A stretch of DNA of 64,000 bases, from positions 215,443 through 279,442 of the forward strand of contig KN805392.1 of NCBI GenBank assembly GCA_000818945.1, read 5' to 3'. Position numbers and translations under genes: made by a program. Origin of the DNA: Schizochytrium sp. CCTCC M209059. Taxonomy: Eukaryota; Sar; Bigyra; Thraustochytrida; Thraustochytriidae. Below are positions 49,591 through 59,367 of this stretch, one piece after another; within the stretch, counting starts at the first letter, position 1, and the number at the start of each line of letters is the position of its first letter. Below the pieces are notes generated by a model that was not told where the DNA came from, did no database searches, and worked only from the letters and a program-made list of their open reading frames with translations.

Positions 49591-51108
49591 TTAGGCTTCC
49601 GCCTGAAGCAGCAAATCGTCGACCTCGCGAACGGTGTCCTGAAAGACCTCGTCGACCGGACGCGAGGCGTCAATGTCCCGCACGATGCCGTCCTTGCGCA
49701 GCTCATCCATGACGGGCATGGTAAGGTCACGGAAGGTCTGGAAGCGCTTGCGGGCGGTGGCCTCGTTGTCATCGGAGCGCTTCTCCGTCGACCCCTCGGC
49801 GCGCGCGAGGATGCGTTCCAGCATTACGTCCTCAGTAGTGTCGTAGAAGAGGACACCGACAGCAGTGGCATGGCCAGGTTCTTCGACAAACTCACGCCAG
49901 CCGTCGAGGTTCGCCATGTCGCGGGGGCAACCATCGATCAGAAATGTGTTGGTGTTCGGGTACTTGTCGAAAGCCTTGACGATGAGCTTCATGGTGATTT
50001 CTGAGGGAACGATGGCGCCTTCGTTGATGGTCTTCTCAATGAGAGCACCATATTCTGAGTCCGGGTTGCTGCGTTCCTCGCGGAGAAGATCGCCAGCGCT
50101 CAGATGCACAAAATTCCGCTTCTTGGCAAGCTTTTGCGATTGTGTACCCTTGCCGCAGCCCGGTCCGCCCAGGATAAAAATGGCGAAACGCGGCTTGGCC
50201 TCAGAAACCTCGTCTTCAACTTCTCCTTCCTCGAGGATGTCCTCGATGTCCTCTTCCTCTTCCTCACCCTCATCCTCATCCTCCTCTTCTTCTTTTTCTT
50301 CTTCTTCTTCTTCTTCCTCCTCCTCGTCGTCGTCAGCCAGAGGGTCTTCCTCGTCGAACTCGGGGATCTTTGCGGGTGCAAGGGCAAGAATGCCGTCCGT
50401 CTCGCCATCAAAGAGGGCGGGCATCATCTCTGGAACCTCGAGGACGGTGACGACGGCAAAGTCAGCATAGAGGCAATTGAGCGGGAGGTCTGTGCCGCGC
50501 TCGAGACCGACTGTGCAGGTATGCCATCCCATTTCCTTGGCGGTTTTGATGTTTTTCACAGAGTCGTCAAAGAACATACACTTGTTGCCCTCGGATACAT
50601 TTGCGATGGTCATGGCCTGAGTAAAGGCGACGGGGGAGTGCTTGGTCACGAGGCCGACGGCGCGCGAGTCGATGATGCCCTCAAAGATGCTTTCGTCGAT
50701 GCCAAGTCTCTCGAGGCAGCGCTGCGCATGCTCCTTGATGGAGGCCGTGAAAATCCAGATTTTCTTGTGCTGGGAGAGTCGCTCGAGCATCTCGGCGAGC
50801 GCGGGGTTCGGGAGGATCTCCTCGAGCGAGACGTTGTGCACGTCGGCGAGAAAGTGCTCAATCCGGTCCTCGGGCAATTTCTTGGTTTTCAGCAGCCCGC
50901 GTAGCGCCGTGCCGTGCTCGAGGTAGAGCTCGTAGGCCTCATCCTCCCCGAGTCCGAGCTCCTCGACCGTGTACCGCTCAATCGACTTCTTGAGTCTGAT
51001 CGCGGTGGCCCAGTTGTTCTGGTACAGCGTGTCGTCCATGTCGAAGAACACTACCTCCACCTCGTCGAGGTTCTTCCCGTCGGAGGCTTTGCTCGCGACG
51101 CACCCCAT
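49591..51108 (-). CDS. Fusion: HAD pyrimidine 5'-nucleotidase-like domain + UMP-CMP kinase domain
   Basis: A 505-residue two-domain protein. Residues 15-225 are a HAD hydrolase of the SDT1/PHM8 pyrimidine 5'-nucleotidase type: FFDMDDTLY (motif I, nucleophile Asp), WIFTAS (motif II), a Lys in LVTKHSPVAF (motif III) and KCMFFDDSVKNI (motif IV). A highly acidic linker (about 250-300, mostly Glu/Asp) follows. Residues 305-505 are a nucleoside-monophosphate kinase: P-loop FILGGPGCGKGTQ, LSAGDLLREE, FLIDGCPRDMANLDGW (pyrimidine NMP-binding form) and the LID region KRSDDNEATARKRF. The two domains would catalyse opposite steps, UMP/CMP dephosphorylation and phosphorylation. The start MGCVASKASDGK is a strong N-myristoylation plus Cys3 palmitoylation signature, so the enzyme is probably membrane-tethered (inference). 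The frame is continuous, so the fusion is not an artefact of joining two genes. Confidence 0.92.
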   Translation of the reverse strand: MGCVASKASDGKNLDEVEVVFFDMDDTLYQNNWATAIRLKKSIERYTVEELGLGEDEAYELYLEHGTALRGLLKTKKLPEDRIEHFLADVHNVSLEEILPNPALAEMLERLSQHKKIWIFTASIKEHAQRCLERLGIDESIFEGIIDSRAVGLVTKHSPVAFTQAMTIANVSEGNKCMFFDDSVKNIKTAKEMGWHTCTVGLERGTDLPLNCLYADFAVVTVLEVPEMMPALFDGETDGILALAPAKIPEFDEEDPLADDDEEEEEEEEEEKEEEEDEDEGEEEEEDIEDILEEGEVEDEVSEAKPRFAIFILGGPGCGKGTQSQKLAKKRNFVHLSAGDLLREERSNPDSEYGALIEKTINEGAIVPSEITMKLIVKAFDKYPNTNTFLIDGCPRDMANLDGWREFVEEPGHATAVGVLFYDTTEDVMLERILARAEGSTEKRSDDNEATARKRFQTFRDLTMPVMDELRKDGIVRDIDASRPVDEVFQDTVREVDDLLLQAEA

Positions 51109-52427
51109 CGTCTCCCGCTCCCTTTCCTCTTCCTCTCCCCCTCTCCTCGCCGGAGTCCTCCTGCTCCACGCGCTCCGTCTGCACCTCGGCGCTCCGTTGC
51201 GGCTTTGCCCGCGCAGCGCGTGCAGCTAGCTAGCTCGCAACACGCCCAGGCGCCTCCTCTCTCCCGTGCACACGCACAGAGAGAGACGGAAAGACCGCAG
51301 AGGCAGAAGAAAGAAACTCCGCACTTCTTCTCTCTATACGTACTTATACACGTAGTACTTACACAATCAATATACCACTACGTACTCGCTCCTCCACTTG
51401 GCCTTTACCGTGGCGGCGTGACCGATGACGGACTTTCCCCTACGGGCTCTTACCAGCGGCGTCTCCCCAGGGCACACACACACACCCAGCGGCTCGCACA
51501 CCTGCGCGCGCCCTCGCCGCGGCGTGCGGCACGTGCGGCACGCGCTGCGCAGCACGAGCGAGCGAATGATAGACAAGGGAGCAGCCCAGCCCAGCCCAGC
51601 CCAGCCCAGCCCGGCCCAGCCCACCGCGCGCGTCACATGTCGGATGCAGAGGCATGATGAGCACGGAACAAGTTGTTTGCAGCTGCACTGCAGAGCTTGC
51701 GATGCGAGAGTCCCGAGGGCCGGCCGAGGCGGCTGCCGCGAGCGGGTGACGGATGATGACACGCAGATTCAACGCGTCGATCGCATCAACGTCGACTCGC
51801 TCTGCGTGGCCCGGGTCCGTTCGCGGCTGCGCGGTATACTCTTCTTCATCTTTGCAGACTCGGAGGTTAGTCGCGGCGCGGAGTCGGTCGCGAACCGCGC
51901 GTGACTCACCGTCGACAGAGGAGTGGGAGGCCCATCCCCCTTTGGCGAGCGAGTAGGAAGCTGAACTGCACGCGCGCACACGCGTATACACGCGCGCGTG
52001 CAAGGCGTTCTGCGCTGACAGTTTGGGCCTCGTTCGTTCTTTATCAAGTCATCGTTGTCGTGGATGCACGACGAGGTGTTTAGATTCGTTCATACGAGGG
52101 CCTGCGTCGCGGGGCGAGCAGGGTATCATCAGTTCGTCGGTGGGCAGGTAGCCAAGGAAGAGAGTGCAGATTCAGAGCCAGTGTGCAGCCCGTCATAGTC
52201 CAGACCTGAAGATGGCTGATTATCGCGACGAGAGGATGATGAGCATGAGATCAACAAACAAAGAAGATATTTTTCATATGCGAATCCCGTCAAGTGAGAT
52301 TCCCACCAACGAATGAATTGTAGAATCTCGTCAACATGATAGTAAGTAAGCTCCAGCTTACAAGTGGAATCTTTTCGCCCGCAAAACGCGCATGGGTTGG
52401 TATGGCTTACTATACTGCCACGAAAAC
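51109..52427. other. Intergenic region with CCCAG array
   Basis: About 1.3 kb upstream of the nucleotidase-kinase gene. No gene is seen. It includes a CCCAG array (51583-51624), a CA/CG-rich stretch (about 51470-51500) and an alternating CG/CA stretch near 51960-52000. Confidence 0.55.
51583..51624. repeat. CCCAG pentanucleotide array
   Basis: About eight AGCCC units with one CCCGG variant. Confidence 0.9.
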
Positions 52428-54650
52428 TTAGTTTTGGCGCAGAGCGAGGAGGGCACTCACTGTCACGAGAAAGAGTGAAGCGTGCATTCCTATGGCTACT
52501 GAGGACTCGCCAAGATCCTGCGCTGTCGGTGTGTACTCGTGAAAAGACCAGCCCAGATAGGTTTGCGAGAATGAGTTGCCGTAGGGATCACTAGCATCAA
52601 CGGTGCCGCTGCCAGAGAGCACGACCACCTGTGACCCAGACTCGAGTCGAGAACCTGCAGCAAGAGGATGAGGATGCTCGCTCGAAAGCACGGGGAGCTC
52701 CACAATCTCGGGATTGGCTTGGTCACTTGCAAGAGCGGCAGAGGTAAGGATCCCCCACGTGCCTGATTCGCTGTTCTTGAGAAGATAGGCAACGGAAGGT
52801 GAGGAACGCACAAAAACGGGTGCCGCACCATGCGCTGCCGTAATTTGCGTGTACGTTCCATCCAGGTCGGCTTGCGTGTTCCAAGTAATCGTCACCGAGG
52901 GAAAAGCCTGATAGCAGTCGGTCTCCTCCCTGGAATCAGCAACGGCCTTGCTTCCCAACGGGCACTGCACACAGTCTCCAGTCCTGTTTGCATAGAAATT
53001 GTCGCGACATTCAACGATGCGATCGGTGCAGGAAATCTCGAACCATACACGTGACAAGGGCGGGCTCGCGAGGTCCGAGGGCCGGTGCATCAACACGTAG
53101 TAGTCGAGGGCCATGGGACGAAACCTGTCCGTATCTTGGGCGTAAATGTTATCCAGCGCAACCTCGGTCTCGTGAGAAGAACCGTCGCAAGTGACTTCGA
53201 TGGTTCTAAAGGCTCCGACAGCGGGGTCGACGTCTGCGCCACGTGCTGCTTGTCGCATGAGTTGAATCGGATACGCATCGTAGATATACAGAGTTGCGAT
53301 GTCTGTAAAAGAGGTCCCAGCCGAGCAGACGAGCTGGTCAAAGGTGACGTCCTTGGGATCGCTCATGGACAAGCGGTAGAGATAGAAGCCGTCCGGCATC
53401 GAGTCATTACTCAGTGAAAGCCATCGACCTACTCCGCAGGCCATGAGGCCTGCAGCTGTCACGGGGCCACCACTCTCGGCTTCTTGTTCTGAGGTGGGAT
53501 AAGGATAGCTGCGCTCGTAGGTGCGATCAAGCATATTGACCTCAATTCTGATACGACCCGTAAGAGGGCTGCTTCCATCGTCATCTTCCTGCTCGGAAAC
53601 ACGGACCTCGACTGCAGTGGCGTCGAGATCGTAGACGAAGCTACCTCCGAGTGGCACAAAGTAGTCTGCGCGTTCTGCTTCCGAACCCATGCGGTACGGC
53701 AAAGCGTGCGCTGGCCCGTAGCGAGGAAGCAACGTAGCGGAGCCGCTTGCACCCACGGGAAGGTCGGCTGAAGTCCACACGAGAAAGGCACCAGCGTCGG
53801 CGTCGTTGTCTTGGCGGTAGGCAGTACGATATTCAACCCAGAGAGCTGCGCCACTGAGGCCAGAGAATATACGCGCTGCGTAGTACTTGTCGGTTGCGTA
53901 GGCCGCACCTGTATCATGAGACTCGATCCAAACGGATCCCGACGACAAGCAGGAGCCACCGTCCGCTGGAGCGCACTCTGGGTGGCCCGCCCTGGCAAAC
54001 GTTGCGATGTTGGCAGCAGGATCTAGCCAATCAAAGGCGAGCTTGCCCGCCGCCGAAAGGTGACCCTCTGGAACGCTCGCTTCACCGCCCATGATTGAAA
54101 ATGGTGTCAGATACTCTGGGTCGTTGCGCGCACTTTGGCTCGCGCCGTTTGCGTGTGCAATGCCGCGCGCAACAATATCGACAAGATCGCTGGCCTCATC
54201 GCTGGCCCCAACCTCGACAACAGGGCTCATAACTGCAGTGACAGATTCTGAGAGGCAGGAACAACCGCCATGGACGAGAACAACGAGGCGGTCGTACGTT
54301 GTGGAAACATTGTACTCTGCGGCAGCAGTGAGGGCAATGGACTCGAGACCAGGACACCGAGTAGAGCTTCGGCAGTCACTCGTCTCAAAGTCGTCGCTCA
54401 CCAAAAGGACGCGGGGAACTTCGAAATCAATGGTCTGCAGGCCTCCCGAGTTTGCTTCGAAGAAGTCGCTCACGTTAACAAGCTGTTCTTCCTTGAGGTT
54501 CCAGTATGCGGTGTCGGGAGTTGCTTCGATCGAATCGCTCGGCGAGACGACGAGAACAAGGCCAGTCTGGGCCGTCGTTGTCCAGTCGGCAGCGCTGACC
54601 GCGCGCGTGAGCGTCGCGACGGTATAGACGGCGAGCGCCAGGGCCAACAT
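52428..54650 (-). CDS. Predicted GPI-anchored or membrane-tethered surface protein
   Basis: A 740-residue protein that I do not recognise fully. It starts with a signal peptide (MLALALAVYTVATLTRAVSA, probable cut before ADW). It ends with a hydrophobic tail (SLFLVTVSALLAL plus RQN), the form expected for GPI attachment. The lumenal part has several N-glycosylation sites (NVS, NVST, NDS, NRT) and many cysteines. Residues about 230-330 include a beta-rich block (GSVWIESHD, YYAARIFSGL, ALWVEYRTAYRQDND) that recalls the C-terminal part of gametolysin-type M11 peptidases. However, I see no HExxH zinc motif, so protease activity is unlikely. Near residues 560-600 a Cys-rich motif (CRDNFYANRTGDCVQCPLG) resembles GCC2/GCC3 or TNFR-like repeats. 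A cell-surface adhesion or recognition role is an inference. Confidence 0.75.
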   Translation of the reverse strand: MLALALAVYTVATLTRAVSAADWTTTAQTGLVLVVSPSDSIEATPDTAYWNLKEEQLVNVSDFFEANSGGLQTIDFEVPRVLLVSDDFETSDCRSSTRCPGLESIALTAAAEYNVSTTYDRLVVLVHGGCSCLSESVTAVMSPVVEVGASDEASDLVDIVARGIAHANGASQSARNDPEYLTPFSIMGGEASVPEGHLSAAGKLAFDWLDPAANIATFARAGHPECAPADGGSCLSSGSVWIESHDTGAAYATDKYYAARIFSGLSGAALWVEYRTAYRQDNDADAGAFLVWTSADLPVGASGSATLLPRYGPAHALPYRMGSEAERADYFVPLGGSFVYDLDATAVEVRVSEQEDDDGSSPLTGRIRIEVNMLDRTYERSYPYPTSEQEAESGGPVTAAGLMACGVGRWLSLSNDSMPDGFYLYRLSMSDPKDVTFDQLVCSAGTSFTDIATLYIYDAYPIQLMRQAARGADVDPAVGAFRTIEVTCDGSSHETEVALDNIYAQDTDRFRPMALDYYVLMHRPSDLASPPLSRVWFEISCTDRIVECRDNFYANRTGDCVQCPLGSKAVADSREETDCYQAFPSVTITWNTQADLDGTYTQITAAHGAAPVFVRSSPSVAYLLKNSESGTWGILTSAALASDQANPEIVELPVLSSEHPHPLAAGSRLESGSQVVVLSGSGTVDASDPYGNSFSQTYLGWSFHEYTPTAQDLGESSVAIGMHASLFLVTVSALLALRQN

Positions 54651-57600
54651 TCTAATGAACCTCGTGCACGTGTGTGTTTTGCGTGTGTCTATGCCGCGCG
54701 CGCGATTCTACGCTTACACGGGGGGCGAGGTCGAGGGGTGGCGAACGCGTTGAAGCGGACCCGAAGGCCGCTGCAAGCTAGCTGCCCCGACCGCCCGATG
54801 GCTTTCTTGTCTGCGCTGGGATTCTGCGGCTGTCTTGGTTTTGCGTGGCTGTACGTTCGTTCGCGCTCATCTTATTGTTTTGCAGCGCGTGCACGACGAC
54901 TGTGTCTTTTATTACTCTTGACAGGGTATTACATGTAGCTAAACATTAACAGATTCCGAATCATTGCCGAGAGTGAAAAAATAGTGTTTGATGTGAGTGT
55001 GTGCATCCGGCATGCCTCTATCTAATAAGGTGCACTCAGGTGCAATGCAGACACGACCACAAGATTCGTCTATTGAACTGGAGTAATCTTGCTTCAGCGT
55101 CAATAACGTCATACTATATACATCTCTAGACGCGATCAAATGATCCGTCTTTGGAAAGCGAGCTCGACCACTCAGACTGTATAATCCCTTCAATTTTGCA
55201 ATGATACGTGAAAGTCCCTGTTTTTTTGCATGAGCAGCGACACCGCTTTCTTCGTGTTTGAAATGTTGCATGTGTGAAAGTTGCAGGACTTGCGCGCACT
55301 CCAACAAATTCTTGACTTGGAAAACGATCAAAGCAGCATGATCAATCCCAACATGATACATTTTTCAGCACTTCTTCTTCTTCTCCAAAAGCTGTTAGAC
55401 AAGGCCACTTCTTTTGCTCTCGACAATCAGCCAGTACACCCGTTGGTATTTTGTTCTACAACAGGCCTGTCGATTTTCTACAGCGAAACAAATGATTCGT
55501 CGCAAGGAGAATTCATCTTTTTTGATCACGCTGAAAGGTCTTTCCGCGGGACCCTTATCGTTGCGTCCTCGCGAATCTTTGGGATCAATCTTTTTTATCC
55601 TTTCCTTTACGCTGCAAAGCCCTTACATCGCAAATCAAGAGATGCAAGAGCAAAAACTATTCTTTCCTTTTGGATGGGAGGCATAACGTGAGGGTAGATA
55701 TCCTCTAGATATCCCAAAGAGCTCAAGCCAGTGCTTGCACTATCACAGGACTCCGCAAAAGGTAAGTTTCCACGACCAGCGACATTTACGGGTGTTTCCG
55801 GGTTGTCCTTTTCGCTTTCTGTCTCGATATTTTTCGTCGCTGTCCCGGGCCGTTTTTGGACATAGCTTCGTCTCTGGAGCGCAATTTACCTGTACCAAAG
55901 AGAGCGCACGAGATAAAGAAACGAGAGACGGACCAAGGGACATCGACCTGGATTCTTTGCCAAGTGTCTCTTCACGTCTCCTTTCCCTGCTTGGCCCAGC
56001 CCGGCGAAAGACGCACGGCTCGCTTGCTTGCTTGCAGAAGGACCCCCCCCGCGACGCTCGCTCGCTTGCGGATCGCATGCAAATCGATCGATCGATCAAT
56101 CAATCAATCGAGCTTTTCCGGAAAGTCCGCGAGGCCCGCTTTCTCTCGGAAGAAAGAGCTGAGGGCTCGACTGAAATCCTCGATTCCACAAGCCTGAAGT
56201 GGGCGGCCGGTTCGGCTGTCGGACGGGCTCGTGGTCACAACCGCGATCCGGGCAACCAAGTCTAGTCTTCGTGAGGCATGCATGAGTCGCCTTTCGATCG
56301 ATCTGAGGATCACCTTGGTCACAAGAAGCTATCCCAAGTAGGAGGCCTAGCCTGCTCGGTAGCTTGTACCAGCTTGTTCACAGGTGCGCACGTTCATCGC
56401 CTGCCTCCCTTGGGACTTGCCTTTCTATCCATCTGACATCATCGATCCGAGTTCATCTATCCAAGCAACTACGCATCCACCCTCTCCGCCTTCGTCCTGG
56501 CGACGAACGACCAGAATCGCAGGAGCTCGTGCGCGAGCTTGCGGCGATTGCGGACCAGAAGGGAGGATGTCCTCGCGTCGGGCCTAGAGGGGCTCACTTG
56601 CTTGCTTGCATTGCTTGCTCGCGCCGGTGCGGGGAAAAGGAGCCGCGGGGTTAAAGAGCGAGGACCAAGGACGGGGCCTTTAGAATCTTGCTGCGCGTGG
56701 CCGCGGGCGGCGACATGTTATTGTGTATGCGCCGCGCATGGCTGCGCGCACGCACCAACGGCCGCTGCCGCGATCGAGAAGGAATGCCGTGCGAAGCGTC
56801 CGCCCGGGGCCAGTTTTGCGAGAAGTGATCGTAAGAGACGCCGATCTTTTCTCTCTTATTCCCGCCAAGACTGGCGGTTTGCTTACAACTGGCGATTTGC
56901 TCACAACTGGCGGTGTTCTCGAGCTTGGCTCCTTCCTGTATCGGCAAAGGCGATGCGTGGTAATTCGCGGCGAAAGTTGCCTGCCGGCCGGCCGCAGCAG
57001 GCGCTGTCGGTTGGTTTTGGCGGGTTGGCATTGGCCGCTGGTGGCTCTTCGTTGCAGTCACAGTCGGTCGAACGGTCGCTCGGTCGGTCGGTCGCTCGGC
57101 GGCTCGCAAGTTTTGCTTCCCTTCCCTTTCGCCCGCAATATGTATCTTGAACGCACGAACACACACATACACATACGCATGCAAACGCACGCACACAGAC
57201 AAGCAGGTATTGCATGTATCGAAGACCGCATTCGCCTGTGGATTGTCGCAGGAACAACTAAGCAACGCCTCAAAAAAAAAGCAAGCAAAGCAAAGCAAAG
57301 CAAAGCAAAGCGCAACAGAACAAGCCTGTGAGCGATGTGACGCAGGCGAAAGACGCGAAAGACGCCGCCAGAAGACTCGTCCCGAAGAGTCGACCGCCGC
57401 GCGTCCCCGAGGGTCGTCGCAGCCGGGATCGCGCGCGGCTCCCGAGATTTATTCTCCCCAGCCACTTGAGACTCCAGGCCCCGGTGGAGGGCCAAAGCGA
57501 CGGACGGCGCGGGCCGGTTCGCCCGGGATCGAAGCGCTTCGTTCCGCCGGCCGGCCTGTCCGCTTTGCGTGCGGGGGAAGGGGAAAGCAGGAGCGCGGGT

Positions 57601-57753
57601 TCACCTTCCCGCTGCGACGCGTTGACCCGCTTTGAGTCCGCAGGCCCTGCGCGAGCGAGAAGCGGCACGGGTGTTGCTCGCGGATCTTCAGGTTGTTTGC
57701 TTCGATTCTCTGGGCTTGCGCCATGACCAAGGGCGCGTAGGCCTATTCTGATC

Positions 57754-57902
57754 GATGGATTGGATGAATGGATGAATGAATGGCTGAATGATTGACTGAA
57801 TGATTGACTGATAGATAAATAGATGGATAGATAGATAGATAGATTGATAGATAGATAGATGGATAGATAGATAGATAGATTGATATGATAGATTGATAGA
57901 TT

Positions 57903-57953
<51 letters not shown>

Positions 57954-58002
57954 TGATAGATTGATAGATTGATAGATTGATAGATAGATAGATTGATTGA
58001 TT
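57754..58002. repeat. GATA/GATT tetranucleotide array, about 250 bp
   Basis: A long interrupted array of GATA, GATT, GATG and GAAT units, the largest microsatellite in the window. Confidence 0.95.
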
Positions 58003-58119
58003 GCGAAGCCGACGCGCACGGAGCGTTCGAACTCGACTCGGTTCACTTTTTCCGGAATGTGATCGCGGGAAAGACAGGGGGGGGGGGGGCGGCTCATTTC
58101 GACTTGAACTTTCTCCGGG

Positions 58120-58292
58120 ACTCGTCTCATTTCGACTCGACTCGACTCGTCTCGATTTAACTCGACTCGACGCGACTCGTCTCGTCTCGTCTCGTCTCGT
58201 CTCGTCTTATCTCGACTCGACTCGTCCCAACTCGACTTCTTTCATTCATATTGTTCTGACTTTAGTCGACTCGACTCGACCCGACTCAACCC
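58120..58292. repeat. CTCGACT/CTCGTCT minisatellite-like tract
   Basis: Roughly thirty 5-base units of CTCGA or CTCGT in changing order, interrupted around 58235-58262. The mixture suggests repeated slippage and point mutation of a pentamer. Confidence 0.85.
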
Positions 58293-59201
58293 GACCCAGC
58301 CGGAAGAGCTAGTTCATCGCGAGAAGCATTCGAGGGCTCGCAGCCTCGCGGCCGATCTGGTCTGATCTGCCAGAGAAAGAAGACTCCAGGGCTACCAATC
58401 GTGTCGTTCGTCTTCCGGGATCTTGGATCCTAGGACGCACCCGCCTTCATCTGCGCCGACCCACCCTCGACCCGCATCCCCCTCCCAGGTTTCCTGACTT
58501 TCCCCACGCGCCCGCGTTCAGAGTCCGCTCGGTGTCGGCTTGCTCGCCGTCGAGCGTGCCATCGCTGCCTGAGCGGTCGCCGGTCTAGTCATTTTCGGAG
58601 AGCCCTACGCCGAATCAGCTGCAGGTGGCCGGGTTCGAGTGGAATTTGGGCGCTCTTTCATTCCATTCGGGCGGGCAAGCAGCAGCAGCAGCAGCAGCAG
58701 CAGCAGGCTGGTCGTGCACACAACGAAAACCTGCAAGGAAAAGGAAGATGGCTCGTAGGCGGCGCGGCTTGAGAGTCTTTCCGAGCCCGCTGCTCGAGTT
58801 GTCGAAGGAAGGTGAAATGCGCGGCGAAGTCAGAAACAAATGAATATAAATCCAGACTTGAGCCACCGCAAGATAAATTAACGTTGGTTGCACGGATCAG
58901 GCCGACGCCACGAGGCCAGCCAGGTCATTTCAAGCAAGCTTGGTGGTTGGCGCAAAAAGTTTTCGCTGGTCTCTCTCTGTCTCAAACCGTCCTGCGCCGT
59001 GCGGCACTGACCTTGGCCGCGCTGAGCTGGCCGATGTACGTAATGAAAAGTTAAGCCAGCCACGACGATGCGCCCGCGCAGACTGGCGGGCTGACCTAGG
59101 GCCGTGCGCTCGAGCTGCTGCTGACTGTGAGGCTGTCGATCGTAACGGCCACGCCGACCGCTTTCATTCTCTCTCTTACTTCCCCACAGTCGCCCTGTTT
59201 G

Positions 59202-59231
59202 ACAGTCAACGAGACCATAAATCGGTAATTA
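59202..59231 (+). repeat. Left terminal inverted repeat
   Basis: 30 bp, identical to the reverse complement of 61163-61192. Confidence 0.95.
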
Positions 59232-59367
59232 TAAAGGCAATGGAGGGAGCTGCACAGGGCCGGGGGAAGGGGCGTTGTTGGCGGGCCTCTGTGCTAATTG
59301 TCGAGCCCAACTCGTATTTGGATAATAGTTGATTGTAACCATTATTAGAGTTTTTACTATATAACCT

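Larger units (their letters stand above)
54651..59201. other. Repeat-rich gene-poor region
   Basis: About 4.5 kb with no supportable gene. Open frames in it translate to repeat-derived or biased sequence. It holds a GCAAA array (about 57283-57309), the GATA array at 57754-58002, the CTCGACT region at 58120-58292, a G-homopolymer near 58078-58089 and a GCA run at 58680-58704. The AT-richer first kilobase shows no structure I can name. Confidence 0.55.

Noticed and set aside
55281..55691. 136-codon plus-strand frame in the gene-poor region
   Set aside because: Composition is mixed with no family signal, and it competes with a second frame over the same bases; not enough to call a gene.
57270..58130. 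286-codon minus-strand frame containing a long SIYLSIYL stretch
   Set aside because: It is simply the translation of the GATA array; there is no plausible protein.
58600..58660. Possible tRNA T-arm-like GGGTTCGAGT word
   Set aside because: I could not find a matching acceptor stem, D-arm or anticodon arm at the right spacing.
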